Positions 1 to 10,058 of a stretch of 64,000 bases of DNA are shown here, one piece after another. This DNA is from Caballeronia sp031450805. GTDB lineage: Bacteria; Pseudomonadota; Gammaproteobacteria; Burkholderiales; Burkholderiaceae. A model generated the notes under the pieces. It made no database searches and was not told the DNA's origin. It saw nothing but the letters and a program-made list of their open reading frames with translations. Position 1 is the stretch's first letter, and the number at the start of each line of letters is the position of its first letter. The stretch covers positions 647,502 to 711,501 of the forward strand of contig NZ_JARTVY010000005.1 of the NCBI RefSeq assembly GCF_031450805.1, given 5' to 3'. Made by a program: the position numbers and the translations under genes.

Positions 1-748
1 CGATGAGCCCCGCGCGCCGGAAGTTCTCCGGCAAGCCGATGGCAACGCCCGAGCCGCCCGTGACGAGCGGCAGGTCCGCGCATGCCGCGCCGAGGATGCG
101 CAAATCGGCGTCGGTGAGCGCGTCGGCGATGGCGAGGCGCACGCCGTCCGCACGCAGCCGCGCGAGCGCATCGCGCACGGCGGCCTCGCCCGCGGCGACG
201 GTTTCGCTCCCGATCAGCCCGACCTTCGACTTCGACTGCCGCTGCAGCACGCGCACGAGGTTGGGATCGCGCATCGGCGTCAGCGGATGATTCTCCATGC
301 CCGATTCGCTCAGCAGCGCGTCGCCCACGAACAGATGCCCGCGATACACCGTGCGCTTGTTCTCCGGAAAAGCGGGGCAGGCGATGGCGAAATCGTCGCG
401 ATCGTTCCCGGCGAGCGCATCGAGCAGCGCTTCCGCGACCGGGCCGATGTTGCCCGCATCGGTGGAATCGAAGGTCGAGCAGTACTTGAAGAAGAACTGG
501 CGGCAACCCTGCTCCCGCAACCACTCGAGCGCGGCCAGGGATTGCGCGACGGCGTCGGCCGGGTCGATGGTGCGCGACTTCAGCGCGACGACGAGCGCGT
601 CTGCGTCGATCGGCTGCGTGGACGCCGGCACGCCGATGGTCTGGATGGTACGCATGCCGCCGCGCACGAGCATGCTCGCGAGGTCGGTGGCGCCGGTGAA
701 GTCGTCGGCGATGCATCCCAGGACGGGACGCCGGGTAGATGTCTGCAT
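1..748 (-). CDS. otnK: 3-oxo-tetronate kinase (OtnK/YgbK, DUF1537 family), 3' end outside window
   Basis: The reverse strand reads an open frame of about 249 codons that runs off the left edge, so only the N-terminal part is present. It opens with the family signature ADDFTGATD (residues 14-22), and later shows FFFKYCSTFDST and CPAFPENKRTVYRGHLFV, both typical of four-carbon acid sugar kinases. The family phosphorylates 3-oxo-tetronates on the way from D-threonate, L-threonate or D-erythronate to dihydroxyacetone phosphate in the cytoplasm. An in-frame ATG lies 12 bases upstream (758-760), but GGAGG sits 6 bases before the ATG at 746-748, so the latter is preferred. The remnant of a GntP permease begins on the other strand immediately beyond the start, which fits a former sugar-acid catabolic locus. 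Confidence 0.85.
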   Translation of the reverse strand, partial: MQTSTRRPVLGCIADDFTGATDLASMLVRGGMRTIQTIGVPASTQPIDADALVVALKSRTIDPADAVAQSLAALEWLREQGCRQFFFKYCSTFDSTDAGNIGPVAEALLDALAGNDRDDFAIACPAFPENKRTVYRGHLFVGDALLSESGMENHPLTPMRDPNLVRVLQRQSKSKVGLIGSETVAAGEAAVRDALARLRADGVRLAIADALTDADLRILGAACADLPLVTGGSGVAIGLPENFRRAGLI

Positions 749-764
749 GTGGGCCTCCATGAGT

Positions 765-1455
765 CGATTGTACGGGCGTTTGCCGGGGCTGTATGTCTCG
801 CACGGCCTGTTGCCGCCGCATCCGGCGCCGACGCTCGCCGTCACCGCGTATCACGCGAACACCGGCCTGACGCTGCTCTACGGCCTATTGATCGCGATTC
901 CGAGCGCCGTGATCCGCGGCCCGCTCTTCACGGCGTTCGCTCGACGCAGCTTCGGTCCCGCGCCCGATCTCGCGGCCGGTCCGGGCGGCACGCGCAGCGA
1001 TGCGGCGAGCAAGGCGAACGTTTCGCTCGCGCTGTCGGTGCTGTGCCTGCTGATTCCGCCGGGGCTGATGCTCGCGGGGACCATCGGCATGGATCACAGC
1101 GTGAAGGGCCCGGCGTCCTATGTGTTCTTTCAGTCGCTCAACGCTCGGCACGAAGGGTGGCTTCACGCTCGCGGACATGCAGAAGATGATCGGCCGGGGC
1201 ATCGCGCCGCTTTCCGCCATCCTGCTGATTCTCGGCGCGGGCGGCGGCTTCAAGGAGATGCTGACATCGATTCATCCCGGCACGATCATCGTCGCGCATA
1301 CGTCGCACTGGTCGGTGAGCCCGCTCGTGCTGGCCTGGGTGATCGCGGCGCTGCTGCGCGTCAGCGTCGGATCGGCGACGGTGGCGACGGTGGCCGCGAG
1401 CGGGATCGTCGCGCCGCTGCTGCTGTCGCATCCGGAAGTGCCGGTGATGACCTGA
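765..1455 (+). pseudogene. GntP-family gluconate/sugar-acid permease, decayed remnant
   Basis: Two GntP-like pieces lie in different frames. The first (about 765-1130, phase of base 747) contains YVSHGLLPPHPAPTLAV and LLYGLLIAIPSAVIRGPLF, the GntP region with the conserved PHP motif. The second (about 1135-1455) reads GGFTLADMQKMIGRGIAP and ILLILGAGGGFKEMLTSIHP, a region that in intact GntP proteins lies well downstream. The N-terminus is missing, a piece between the two parts is missing with a frame change, and the frame stops at 1453-1455 before the last membrane segments. Bases 1456-1560 then hold a short open tail (ending AAATGIRQSGIDLVLAEVR) that I do not recognise and which may be the end of another deleted gene. 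The family imports gluconate-like acids by proton symport. Confidence 0.8.
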
Positions 1456-1584
1456 TCGAATCGCTCGAGACTCGCGACCTTCCATGATGCGCTCGCGCCC
1501 GCCGCCGCCACAGGCATCCGGCAATCGGGCATCGATCTGGTGCTGGCCGAAGTCCGCTAGGCTTCGGCCATACCGGCGACGCGC

Positions 1585-3165
1585 CTACTTCATCGCAGGC
1601 GTCGCTTCTTCCGGCTCGTTGCTCGTATAGACCTGCGCATCGCGGCGCTCGCCCGGCGCGGGCTTTCCTTCGAGCGGCGGCAGCTTCTTCGCCTCTTCCA
1701 GATCGATGCCCGCGCCTTGCGCGACGCGCGTGCCGTAGTCGGGATCGCAATGCCAGAAATGCCACACCATGCGCAGCGCAATGGGCTTCGGGCACGCCTT
1801 CATGTCGGCGACGAGATTGGCGATCAGATCGTCGCGCTCCCAGTCCTCGAACGTGCGATAGCGCTCGCCGGCCTGCTTGTAGTCGTCCTGCGTGCGCGTG
1901 GCCTGATAGCGCCCGAGATGCCCTTCGACCCATTGGTGATAGTCGTGCTGCTTCTTCGGCGCTTCCTTCAGGCCGCCCATCATGCTCGGCTCGTAGTTCA
2001 CGTGCGGATTCTCTCCGGCGTTATCGACGTAATAGGCCATCTGCCCGTCGCGCTGATTGGTTTGCGCGCCGTTCTTCGGCGCGTTGACCGGCAATTGCAG
2101 ATAGTTCGGCCCCACGCGATACCGCTGCGTATCGGAGTACGAGAGCGTGCGGCCCTGCAGCATCTTGTCGTCCGAGAAGTCGATGCCGTCCACCAGCACG
2201 CCCGTGCCGAACGCCGACTGCTCGGTCTCGGCGAACACGTTCTTCGGATTTTGATCCAGCACGAGCCGGCCGACCGGCAGCAGCGGGAACTTGTCTTCCG
2301 GCCAGCGCTTCGTATCGTCGAGCGGATCGAAGTCCAGTTCCGGGTGATCGTCGTCGGACATGATCTGCACGCACATTTCCCATTCGGGATGATCGCCGCG
2401 TTCGATGGCATCGTAGAGATCGCGGGTTGCGTGTCCGACATCGCGCCCCTGAATCTCCGCAGCCTGCTCTGAGGTCAGATTCTTCACGCCCTGCTTCGGC
2501 TCGAACGAGAACTTGACGAGCACCGCTTCGCCCTCATCGTTGACGAGCTTGTACGTGTTGACGCTCGACCCTTGCATGTGACGATAATCCGCCGGAATGC
2601 CCCACGGACTCTTCACCCATGTGACCATGTGCAGCGACTCGGGATGATGCGCGATGAAGTCATAGAAGCGCCACGGCTCCTGCCGGTTGGATAGCGGATC
2701 GGGCTTGAACGCGTGGATCATGTCGGGGAACTTGATCGCATCGCGGATGAAGAAGATCTTCAGGTTGTTGCCGACGAGATCCCAGTTGCCATCTTCCGTA
2801 TAGAACTTGATGGCGAAGCCGCGCGGATCGCGCGCCGTCTCGGGAGACTCCTTCGCGCCGATCACGGTGGAAAAGCGCAGGAATACGGGTGTTCTCACGC
2901 CGGCTTTCGTCAGCACCTTGGCGCGCGTGTACTTTTCGGCCGGTTCGTCGCCGATTTTGCCGTAGGGCTCGAAGTATCCGTGCGCCGCCGTGCCGCGCGC
3001 GTGCACCACGCGCTCCGGAATGCGCTCACGATCGAAGTGCGTGATCTTTTCGATGAACGGATAGTTCTCCAGCGTCGCCGGACCACGTTCGCCGACGGTT
3101 CGCATGCTCTGATTGTCCTGAACAGGATGTCCCTGCCGCGTGGTCAGGACTTTCTCGTCGCTCAT
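1585..3165 (-). CDS. monofunctional haem catalase
   Basis: The protein has 526 residues, in the usual range for a small-subunit (clade 3 type) catalase, which converts hydrogen peroxide to water and oxygen. The distal haem pocket is visible: VVHARGTAAHGYFE with the catalytic His at about residue 55, RFSTVIGAKESPETARDPRG, and the Asn in DLVGNNLKIFFIRD. The proximal side is seen in YSDTQRYRVGPNYLQLPVN. There is no C-terminal flavodoxin-like extension, so it is not a large-subunit KatE. The frame is open 32 codons further upstream, but the ATG at 3163-3165 has AAGGAG about 6 bases before it and gives the family-typical start MSDEKVLTTRQG. The GST gene upstream reads the same way, 180 bases apart. 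A role in oxidative stress is inferred. Confidence 0.95.
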   Translation of the reverse strand: MSDEKVLTTRQGHPVQDNQSMRTVGERGPATLENYPFIEKITHFDRERIPERVVHARGTAAHGYFEPYGKIGDEPAEKYTRAKVLTKAGVRTPVFLRFSTVIGAKESPETARDPRGFAIKFYTEDGNWDLVGNNLKIFFIRDAIKFPDMIHAFKPDPLSNRQEPWRFYDFIAHHPESLHMVTWVKSPWGIPADYRHMQGSSVNTYKLVNDEGEAVLVKFSFEPKQGVKNLTSEQAAEIQGRDVGHATRDLYDAIERGDHPEWEMCVQIMSDDDHPELDFDPLDDTKRWPEDKFPLLPVGRLVLDQNPKNVFAETEQSAFGTGVLVDGIDFSDDKMLQGRTLSYSDTQRYRVGPNYLQLPVNAPKNGAQTNQRDGQMAYYVDNAGENPHVNYEPSMMGGLKEAPKKQHDYHQWVEGHLGRYQATRTQDDYKQAGERYRTFEDWERDDLIANLVADMKACPKPIALRMVWHFWHCDPDYGTRVAQGAGIDLEEAKKLPPLEGKPAPGERRDAQVYTSNEPEEATPAMK

Positions 3166-3345
3166 ATCTCGCTCCTTGCTCCTGGCTGGACTAGCAGCCT
3201 CACAGTTGACCGTTTGCTCCGGCGCGCTGTGCGCGTGCCGGCCCGTTGCCGGGGGAAGCAAACACCATACCGATGCACGTGATGTCGTGGACGCGGTCAG
3301 GCACGATAAGGCGTCCGCGTTTCATCCACGTGTCTCCTGCGCGCA

Positions 3346-4215
3346 TTACTCCGCGAGCTTGTCCTGCGTGCGCGTCTCGAAGTCCGATGCATCGTGACGC
3401 TCGTGCAGCTGGGTCGACGGCTCGCCGAAGGTGCGGTTCACCATGCGGCCGCGCTGCACGGCGGCGCGTGCGCCGATGGTGTCCGCCCAGCGGCGCACAT
3501 GCGTGTATTCGTGTACGGACAGGAACTCCGCTGCATCGTAGAGCCAGCCGCTGACGAGGCCGCCGTACCACGGCCAGATGGCGATATCGGCGATGGTGTA
3601 CGCATTGCCTGCGACATACGCGCTGTCTGCGAGACGCTTGTCGAGCACGTCGAGCTGGCGTTTCACTTCCATGGCGAAGCGGTCGATCGGGTACTCCATC
3701 CTGGTCGGCGCGTAGGCGTAGAAATGGCCGAAGCCGCCGCCGAGATACGGCGCGCTGCCCATCTGCCAGAAAAGCCAGGAGAGGCATTCGGCGCGCTGGG
3801 CCGGATCTGTCGGCAGAAACGCGCCGAACTTCTCCGCGAGGTAAAGCAGGATGGCGCCCGATTCGAACACGCGCACGGGAGCCGCGCCGCTGCGATCGAG
3901 CAATGCGGGAATCTTCGAATTGGGGTTCACGTCCACGAAGCCGCTGCCGAACTGGTCACCTTCACCGATGCGGATGAGCCATGCATCGTATTCGGCCCCT
4001 TCGTGGCCGAGTGCGAGCAGTTCTTCGAGCATCACCGTGACTTTCACGCCGTTGGGCGTCGCGAGCGAATAAAGCTGCAACGGATGCCGTCCGACCGGCA
4101 GGGGCTTGTCGTGCGTGGGACCGGAGATCGGGCGATTGATATTGGCGAAACGCCCGCCGCTTTCCTTGTTCCAGGTCCAGACGGCCGGTGGGGTGTAGTC
4201 GGACGGCTCGCTCAT
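3346..4215 (-). CDS. yghU: YghU-like (nu-class) glutathione S-transferase
   Basis: A 289-residue protein matching the length and order of YghU: a roughly 45-residue N-terminal extension (YTPPAVWTWNKESGG, ANINRPISGPTHDKPLPVG), a thioredoxin-fold domain starting at PLQLYSLATPNGVKVTVMLEE with the TPNG turn that replaces a catalytic Ser/Cys, the glutathione-binding segment NPNSKIPALLDRSG and ESGAILLYLAEKFG, and then the all-helical C-terminal domain with YLGGGFGHFYAYAP. Nu-class enzymes bind two glutathiones and act mainly as disulfide-bond reductases or peroxidases; that activity is family knowledge. AAGGAG precedes the ATG (4213-4215) by 8 bases. Its position just upstream of a catalase in the same direction supports an oxidative-stress role. 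Confidence 0.9.
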   Translation of the reverse strand: MSEPSDYTPPAVWTWNKESGGRFANINRPISGPTHDKPLPVGRHPLQLYSLATPNGVKVTVMLEELLALGHEGAEYDAWLIRIGEGDQFGSGFVDVNPNSKIPALLDRSGAAPVRVFESGAILLYLAEKFGAFLPTDPAQRAECLSWLFWQMGSAPYLGGGFGHFYAYAPTRMEYPIDRFAMEVKRQLDVLDKRLADSAYVAGNAYTIADIAIWPWYGGLVSGWLYDAAEFLSVHEYTHVRRWADTIGARAAVQRGRMVNRTFGEPSTQLHERHDASDFETRTQDKLAE

Positions 4216-4469
4216 GCTTCAGGCTCCTTCGCGGGGGATGGGTTCCGCTGAGGTTAGCAGGTCCGTGCGGATCGTGCTTTTTTGTCGCCGGCGTGGCGAG
4301 GCTCGTTCGCCGGTGCGTCCGTCGGGGTGCGAAGGGCGGTGGCGGTGAGTTCCCACGGGCTCGAGAGAAGATTGCTTGTGATCAAGAAAATTAGGAACTG
4401 TCTGGCTGTGGCAGCAAATTAGGATACCGATAATTTCGGGCTCGCTGGAACGCCCGAAAGATTCGAAGA
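4216..4469. other. divergent intergenic region between yghU and bcpA
   Basis: These 254 bases separate two divergent genes and should hold both promoters. The right half (about 4370-4465) is clearly richer in A and T than its surroundings. I see no promoter pair or operator I could defend. Confidence 0.4.
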
Positions 4470-7400
4470 ATGAACAAAGGTTTGCACAAGGTTGTTTTCT
4501 GTCGCATGCGCCGCATGCTGGGTGCCGTCGCCGACTTCGCCACCTCGCATACGAGCGAGCCGGTCAGCGGCGGGAGCACGGGTCGCGCGATGCGCGGTCT
4601 TTTGAGCGCTGTGCCTGACTTGCGCGCCACCGCATTCGCCGCGATGCTGCTGCTCGGCACGGTCTCGACGATCGCCGATGCGCAGATCGTCGCTGCGCCG
4701 GGGTCGGGTGCGCAGGTCATTCAGACACAGAATGGGCTGGATCAGGTGAATATCGCGCGTCCGTCCGGGGCTGGCGTTTCACTCAACAATTTTTCGCAGT
4801 TCGACGTGCCGGGCAAGGGCGCGATTCTGAACAACTCGCCGACCATCGTTCAGACCCAGCAAGCGGGTTACATCAACGGCAACCCGAATCTTTCGCCGGG
4901 GCAGTCCGCTGGCATCATCGTCAATCAGGTGATGAGCAACTCGCCGTCGCAATTGCGCGGCTATCTTGAGGTCGCTGGATCGCGAGCCGAAGTGGTCATC
5001 GCGAATCCGAACGGGATCGTGGTCGATGGCGGCGGCTTCATCAATACGTCGCGCGCCATCTTGACGACCGGCACGCCGAACTTTGGCGCGACCGGAAATC
5101 TCGCGGGCTTCAGCGTATCAGGCGGCAATATCACCGTGCAAGGCGCGGGACTGAATGCGACGAATGTCGACCAGGTCGATCTGCTGGCCCGCGCGATTCA
5201 GGTCAACGCCGCCATCTATGCGAATAGCCTGAACGTCATCGCAGGCGCGAATCAGATCGATCACAACACGCTGTCGGCGACGGCGATCGCCGGCAATGGC
5301 GCCGCGCCAGCGATGGCGATCGATGTGAGCGCGCTGGGCGGGATGTACGCGAATCGGATTTTTCTGACGTCCAACGAGTATGGCGTCGGGGTGTCCAATA
5401 AGGGCGTGCTCGCGGCGCAGGCCGGCGACCTGACGCTCAAGTCGAACGGGCAACTGGTGCTGGCCGGACAGACGAACGCGAGCGGCAGCATCAGCGCGAC
5501 GGCACGCGATGGCATCGACAACAGCGGCATGACCTATGCCCGGCGCGATGTGATCGCATCGACGTCGGGGACGCTGACGAATACGGGCGTGCTGGCGGCG
5601 CAACAGAACACGACGCTGAACGCGGGCGCGATCGCCTCGACGGGCACGCTCGGCGCGGGCGTGAACGCCGATGGCACCATCGCCAATTCGGGCGATCTGA
5701 CGGTGCTCGCGAGCGGCGCAGTAACCGCGACGGGACGCAACGAAGGCGGCGGCAATACCGTCATCCAGGGCACGGCGGTCAATCTCGCAGGCAGCAACAC
5801 CTCGGCCAATGGCGCGCTCACGCTCGCGGCCAACAACGGGGATCTGAACCTCGCGGGCGCGGCGACGACCGCTGGCGGCGCGCTCAACGCGAGCGCCACC
5901 GGTAAGCTCGTCAACGAAGGCGGCAAGCTGTCGAGCGGCGACGCCATGCAACTGGCTGCGGGCAGCATCAGTAACGCAGGCGGTCAGGTCGTCACGCAAT
6001 CGACGCTCGACGTCAATTCGACGGCTGCGCTCGACAATCGCCAGGGCGTGATGCAGGCAGCAGGCCGCGAGACGATCCGCGCGGGTTCCGTCGATAACAC
6101 GGCAGGTCGCATCACTTCGCTGAACGCAGAGGGCTTGAGCATCACCGCGAATGGCGCACTCGTGAACGGCGCGGGCGGCAGCATCGGCACCAATGGGGCG
6201 CTCGGCGTAGCGGCGGGCACGCTGTCGAATCAAGGACAGATGAACGCGGCGGGCAACGCCACGCTCAACGCACAAAGCATCGACAATCACGCGGGCAGCG
6301 TTGTCGCCGGTGGCGCACTGAGCGCGACCACACCGGGCGCGCTCAATAACGCAGGCGGCACGCTGTCGGGCTCGGCGACGACCGTTTCCGCTGCATCGAT
6401 CGACAACACCAGCGGCGACATCAACGGCGATGCGCTCGCCGTGTCCACGCCCGGCGCGCTCGTGAACCGCGGCGGCAAGCTCACGCAGTACGGCGCGAGC
6501 GATCAAACCATCAGCGCAGGCGGCGCGCTGGACAACACCGGCGGCACGATCGCATCGAATGCGAACAATCTGAGCGTCAGGGCGCCAGGCATCGCCAATG
6601 ACAACGGCACGATTCAGCACGCTGGCGCAGGTGCGCTGACGGTGAAACCGAACGGTACGCTGTCGAACGCATCGGGCAGCATCGTGAGCAACGGCGCGCT
6701 CGCGCTTCAGGCCGCGCTTGCGCTGAACAACACGCAAGGCGCGATTCAGGCGGCCCGCCGCGTGGATATCAATGCTGCATTGCTCGACAACACGGCGGGA
6801 CGCATCGTCTCGCTCAACAGCGATGGGTTGAAGGTCACAACCACCGGCGCACTCGTGAACGGCACGGGCGGTGTGATCGGCACGAACGGCGCGCTGGATG
6901 TCCGCGCCGCGTCGCTCTCGAATCAGGGGCAGCTCAATGCGGCGACCGATGCCACGCTCAACGCGCAGAGCATCGACAACCACGCGGGCAGGGGCAGACT
7001 GTCATCGGCTCGGGCGTGACGGGCGGCAGCGCCGATGGCACGCAGGCGGGCATGATCGCAGGTCAGGGCGGCAGCACGCAAGGCGTCAAAGGCAGTCAGA
7101 CGCAAGCGGTGAGCGGCCAGTCGAGCGCGCCGCAGACGCTGGGCGGCGCCACTGGCGGCATTCCGAACCTGAAGCTGCCGGTCAATGGCCTCTAAACGTA
7201 CAACACCGCGCCGGGCGCGACCTATCTGATCGCCACCGATCCGCGCCTGACGCAATACGGGCAGTTCATCAGCAGCGACTACATGCTCAGGGCGCTGAAC
7301 CTCGATCCGGCCAAGACGATCAAGCGGCTGGGCGATGGCGCGTATGAAGAGCAACTCGTGCGCAACCAGATCACGCAACTGACGGGCCGCACGTTCCTGG

Positions 7401-9735
7401 ACGGTTTCCACGACAACCTGAGCGAATACACCGCGCTGATGAACAACGGCGTGACGTATGCGAGGGAGTTCGGCCTTACGCCGGGCATTGCGCTGAGCGC
7501 CGAGCAGATGGCGCGGCTCACGAGCGATATGGTGTGGCTCGTCGAGCAGGATGTGACCTTGCCGGATGGCTCGCACCAGACGGTGCTGGTGCCGACCGTG
7601 TATCTCGCCCAGGCCAACGCGGTCGATCTGAAGCACAGCGGCGCGCTCGTCGCGGGCAACAGCGTGACGCTCAACGCGAGCGGCGACGTGAACAACAGCG
7701 GTCACGTCACGAGCAATCTGGCGACGACGATCATCGGCAACAATGTGGTCAACAGCGGCATCATCGGCAGCGGCGGGACCACGGCGGTCGTCGCGGTGCA
7801 GGATGTGCGCAACACGAGCGGGCGCATCGGCGGCAACGATGTGGTCGTGCAGGCCGGACGCGATGTCATCAACGAGACGCAGACGTATGGCGTATCGAAG
7901 TCGTTCACGGATAGATCGTTCTCCGGGACGACGACGAACACGAGCGCCGATGCAATCGGCACGATCTCGGCGACGAACAGCGCGACGGTCATCGCGGGCC
8001 GCGACGTCAATCTCAACGGCGCGCTGATCCAGAGCGGCGGCGACGCGACCGTCATGGCAGGACGGGATCTCAACGTCGGCACGACGACGCTGACCTCGAC
8101 CAAGGATTCATCCGGACACGGCGGACAGGACTTCCGTCACGACACGGTGACGCAGGAACTCGGGAGCGGCATCGTCGCGGGCGGCAACGTGACGACGGTT
8201 TCCGGTCGCGACGCGACGCTGACGGGATCGACGGTTGCAGCCGGCGGCGACGCCGCCATGATCGCCGGTCGCGATGTGACGGTGACGGCGTCGAAGGACA
8301 CGCGCACGTACAGCGAGCAGTCGCTGAGCAACAGTCAGAGCCAGCACGCGAATTCGAGCTACGACGAGCGCGTGAACAGTTCGAGCGTGAGCGCGGGCGG
8401 CAACGTGGTGCTTGCGGCGGGGCAGGCGGGCGGCGGTGATCTCGCGGTGATGGGCTCGAGCGTCACGGCCGACAAAGGCGGCGTGGCGCTGGTTTCGACG
8501 GGCGATGTCGCTATCGGCAGCGTAAGCGAAACGCACGACTCGCAGGGCTGGTCTCGCAGCATGATAGCGGCAACGAGACTGCGACGACGAAGAGTGCGGT
8601 CGGTGCGGGCACGATCAATATCACGGACAAGGATCATCAGACGCAGGACGTCGCGAGCCTGAATCGTGATACGACGGACTTAAATGGCACGGTCAGCAAG
8701 TTGCCGGATTTGAACAATCTGCTTCAGCAGCAAGCGAGCACGCAACAGGCAGCGGCGATCGTGGCGCAGACGGTGGCGACGCAGATCGGAAACTATGCGC
8801 AGCGGCAGAAGGAGGCGGCCGAGGCGGCGGGCGATCAGGCGACGGCGGACAAGTGGAAGGAAGGTGGTGAGTATCGTATTGCGATGCATATCGCGGGCGG
8901 GGCGGCGGTGGCGGGACTGGGAGGCGGGAGCGTTGCGGGCGGTGCGGCTGGAGCAGGGGTATCGGCAGCGCTGGCGGGCAATCTGAACGACCTCAGTAAC
9001 GCCATTACCAGAGCAAGTCCGACGGGTAACGCGGACGCGGACCGCGCGCTGGGAAATATCATCGCGAACGCGCTGGCGGCCGGAGCGGGTGCGGTCGTCG
9101 GCGGCAGCAGCGGCGCATCGATCGGCTCGGCCGTGGATATGTACAACGCTGAAGCGCACTGTTCGAATCAGAAGTGTGAGGGGAGCACACCGGGATCCAT
9201 ATCAGCGGGAATACGAAACGGGATTGTCTCGATCGCCGAGATGGCCGTGAATCTGCCCAATGGTGGGCCGTTCGCTTCGCCTAGCGATCCTGGGTATATC
9301 TCGCTCGACGGCTTGCGTGTACCGTACTCGCCAGGCGACGCAGTAGGGCCGGATGTGGAGTTCTGGACGGCTGTGCTGGCGACCAGAGGTTCAAAGGGAA
9401 CTGCAGCCGAAGCGAGAGCGCTGACGGAAGCGGAAGCGTTCGAACGGTCCCTTGTCAATTTGCCGCCCGGAGAGAGAGTTGCGCAGGTCAAACAAACGGC
9501 CCAGACGGTCGCGGCGGACAACGGCTGGGCGAAGGACTCGCAACTCAGCCGACTCAATGGACGCGATGTATACCGTGCAGACGACGGTACCCTTTATGCT
9601 GTCGATTCACAACATGGACGCTTCGAACAGGTCAATGGAAAAACCGGTGCACACATGGGTGAAGTGAGTATGCTGGATCTGAAGACGACGAAACCTGCTG
9701 ACACGTCTGGACAACACGACCTTCGACTGAAATGA
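4470..9735 (+). pseudogene. bcpA: BcpA/CdiA-type filamentous haemagglutinin exoprotein of a contact-dependent inhibition system, disrupted
   Basis: The reading starts at 4470 with an extended signal peptide (MNKGLHKVVFCRMRRM then a hydrophobic core ending at ADAQ) and a two-partner-secretion domain containing NPNGIVVDGGGFINTSRAI, followed by many haemagglutinin repeats. At about 7000 the frame breaks: the first frame ends at 7017-7019, while the adhesin continues in the next frame (VIGSGVTGGSADGTQAG). That frame meets a TAA at 7193-7195 just where homologues read GL(F/Y)-x-x-N-x-x-PGATYL, then runs through ATYLIATDPRLTQYGQF and LTGRTFLDGFHDNLSEY to about 8560. There it breaks again, resuming one frame over at QHDSGNETATTKSAVGAG (about 8557) up to the stop at 9733-9735. 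The protein is also short for the family, so long internal deletions are likely. Its job would be delivery of a C-terminal toxin into touching cells; as read here full-length product cannot be made. Confidence 0.85.
9127..9735 (+). other. C-terminal toxin module of bcpA, colicin E3-like ribonuclease motif
   Basis: After an alanine/glycine-rich pretoxin stretch the frame reads GSAVDMYNAEAH, occupying the place of the (D/E)LYN-type junction that separates the constant part from the variable toxin in Burkholderia-type exoproteins. The last 60 residues include LYAVDSQHGRFEQVNGKTG, which closely parallels colicin E3 IYEWDSQHGELEGY. Colicin E3 cuts 16S rRNA in the decoding centre using Asp510, His513, Glu517 and Arg545; the equivalents here are Asp (9604-9606), His (9613-9615), Glu (9625-9627) and possibly the Arg three residues from the end (9724-9726). 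The module is intact although the rest of the gene is broken. The colicin similarity is my own reading from memory of the E3 sequence. Confidence 0.65.
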
Positions 9736-10058
9736 CGAATTGGAAAAGACTAATTGAGAGCCCAAATTCAGAACTCGAGCGAGGCACATTGCTTCGCTTC
9801 GTGGCTGGGCAGCCATTCGAGAGCCATGTCGTAATGATGGTTTGCGAAGCGCCGGATAAATCTGATAGGCTCGGACTGATAGCTATCAGTGGCTACAAGG
9901 CAGGAATCAATTGCTATGTGGTATTCCCACAAGACACTGCCTCATATCGCTTGTCAACTCGCTGGCTCATCGAGAATTGGCAGCATTGGGTTTGGCCAAA
10001 CGGCGATGTTAGTCAAGTGGAAGTCCACGAACCGCTAGATGCGTTGGAGATCGACTGA
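9732..10058 (+). CDS. bcpI: probable cognate immunity protein of the BcpA toxin
   Basis: A 108-residue cytoplasmic-type protein without signal or membrane segment. Its ATG overlaps the stop of bcpA (ATGA, 9732-9735), the expected place and coupling for a CDI immunity gene. It is rich in Trp (WKRL, STRWLIENWQHWVW) and acidic in its C-terminal part, plausible for a protein that binds a basic nuclease. It does not resemble the colicin E3 immunity protein as I know it. The WKRLIESPNSELERGTLLRF start recalls the Imm45 group of polymorphic-toxin immunity proteins, which would be the first family to test; I cannot confirm it. The function is inferred mainly from position. Confidence 0.7.
   Translation: MTNWKRLIESPNSELERGTLLRFVAGQPFESHVVMMVCEAPDKSDRLGLIAISGYKAGINCYVVFPQDTASYRLSTRWLIENWQHWVWPNGDVSQVEVHEPLDALEID

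Noticed and set aside
2..1524. Long open frames on both strands across 1-1500 that would give arginine-rich proteins.
   Set aside because: They are shadows of the OtnK and GntP coding sequence in GC-rich DNA; no domain is recognisable in them.
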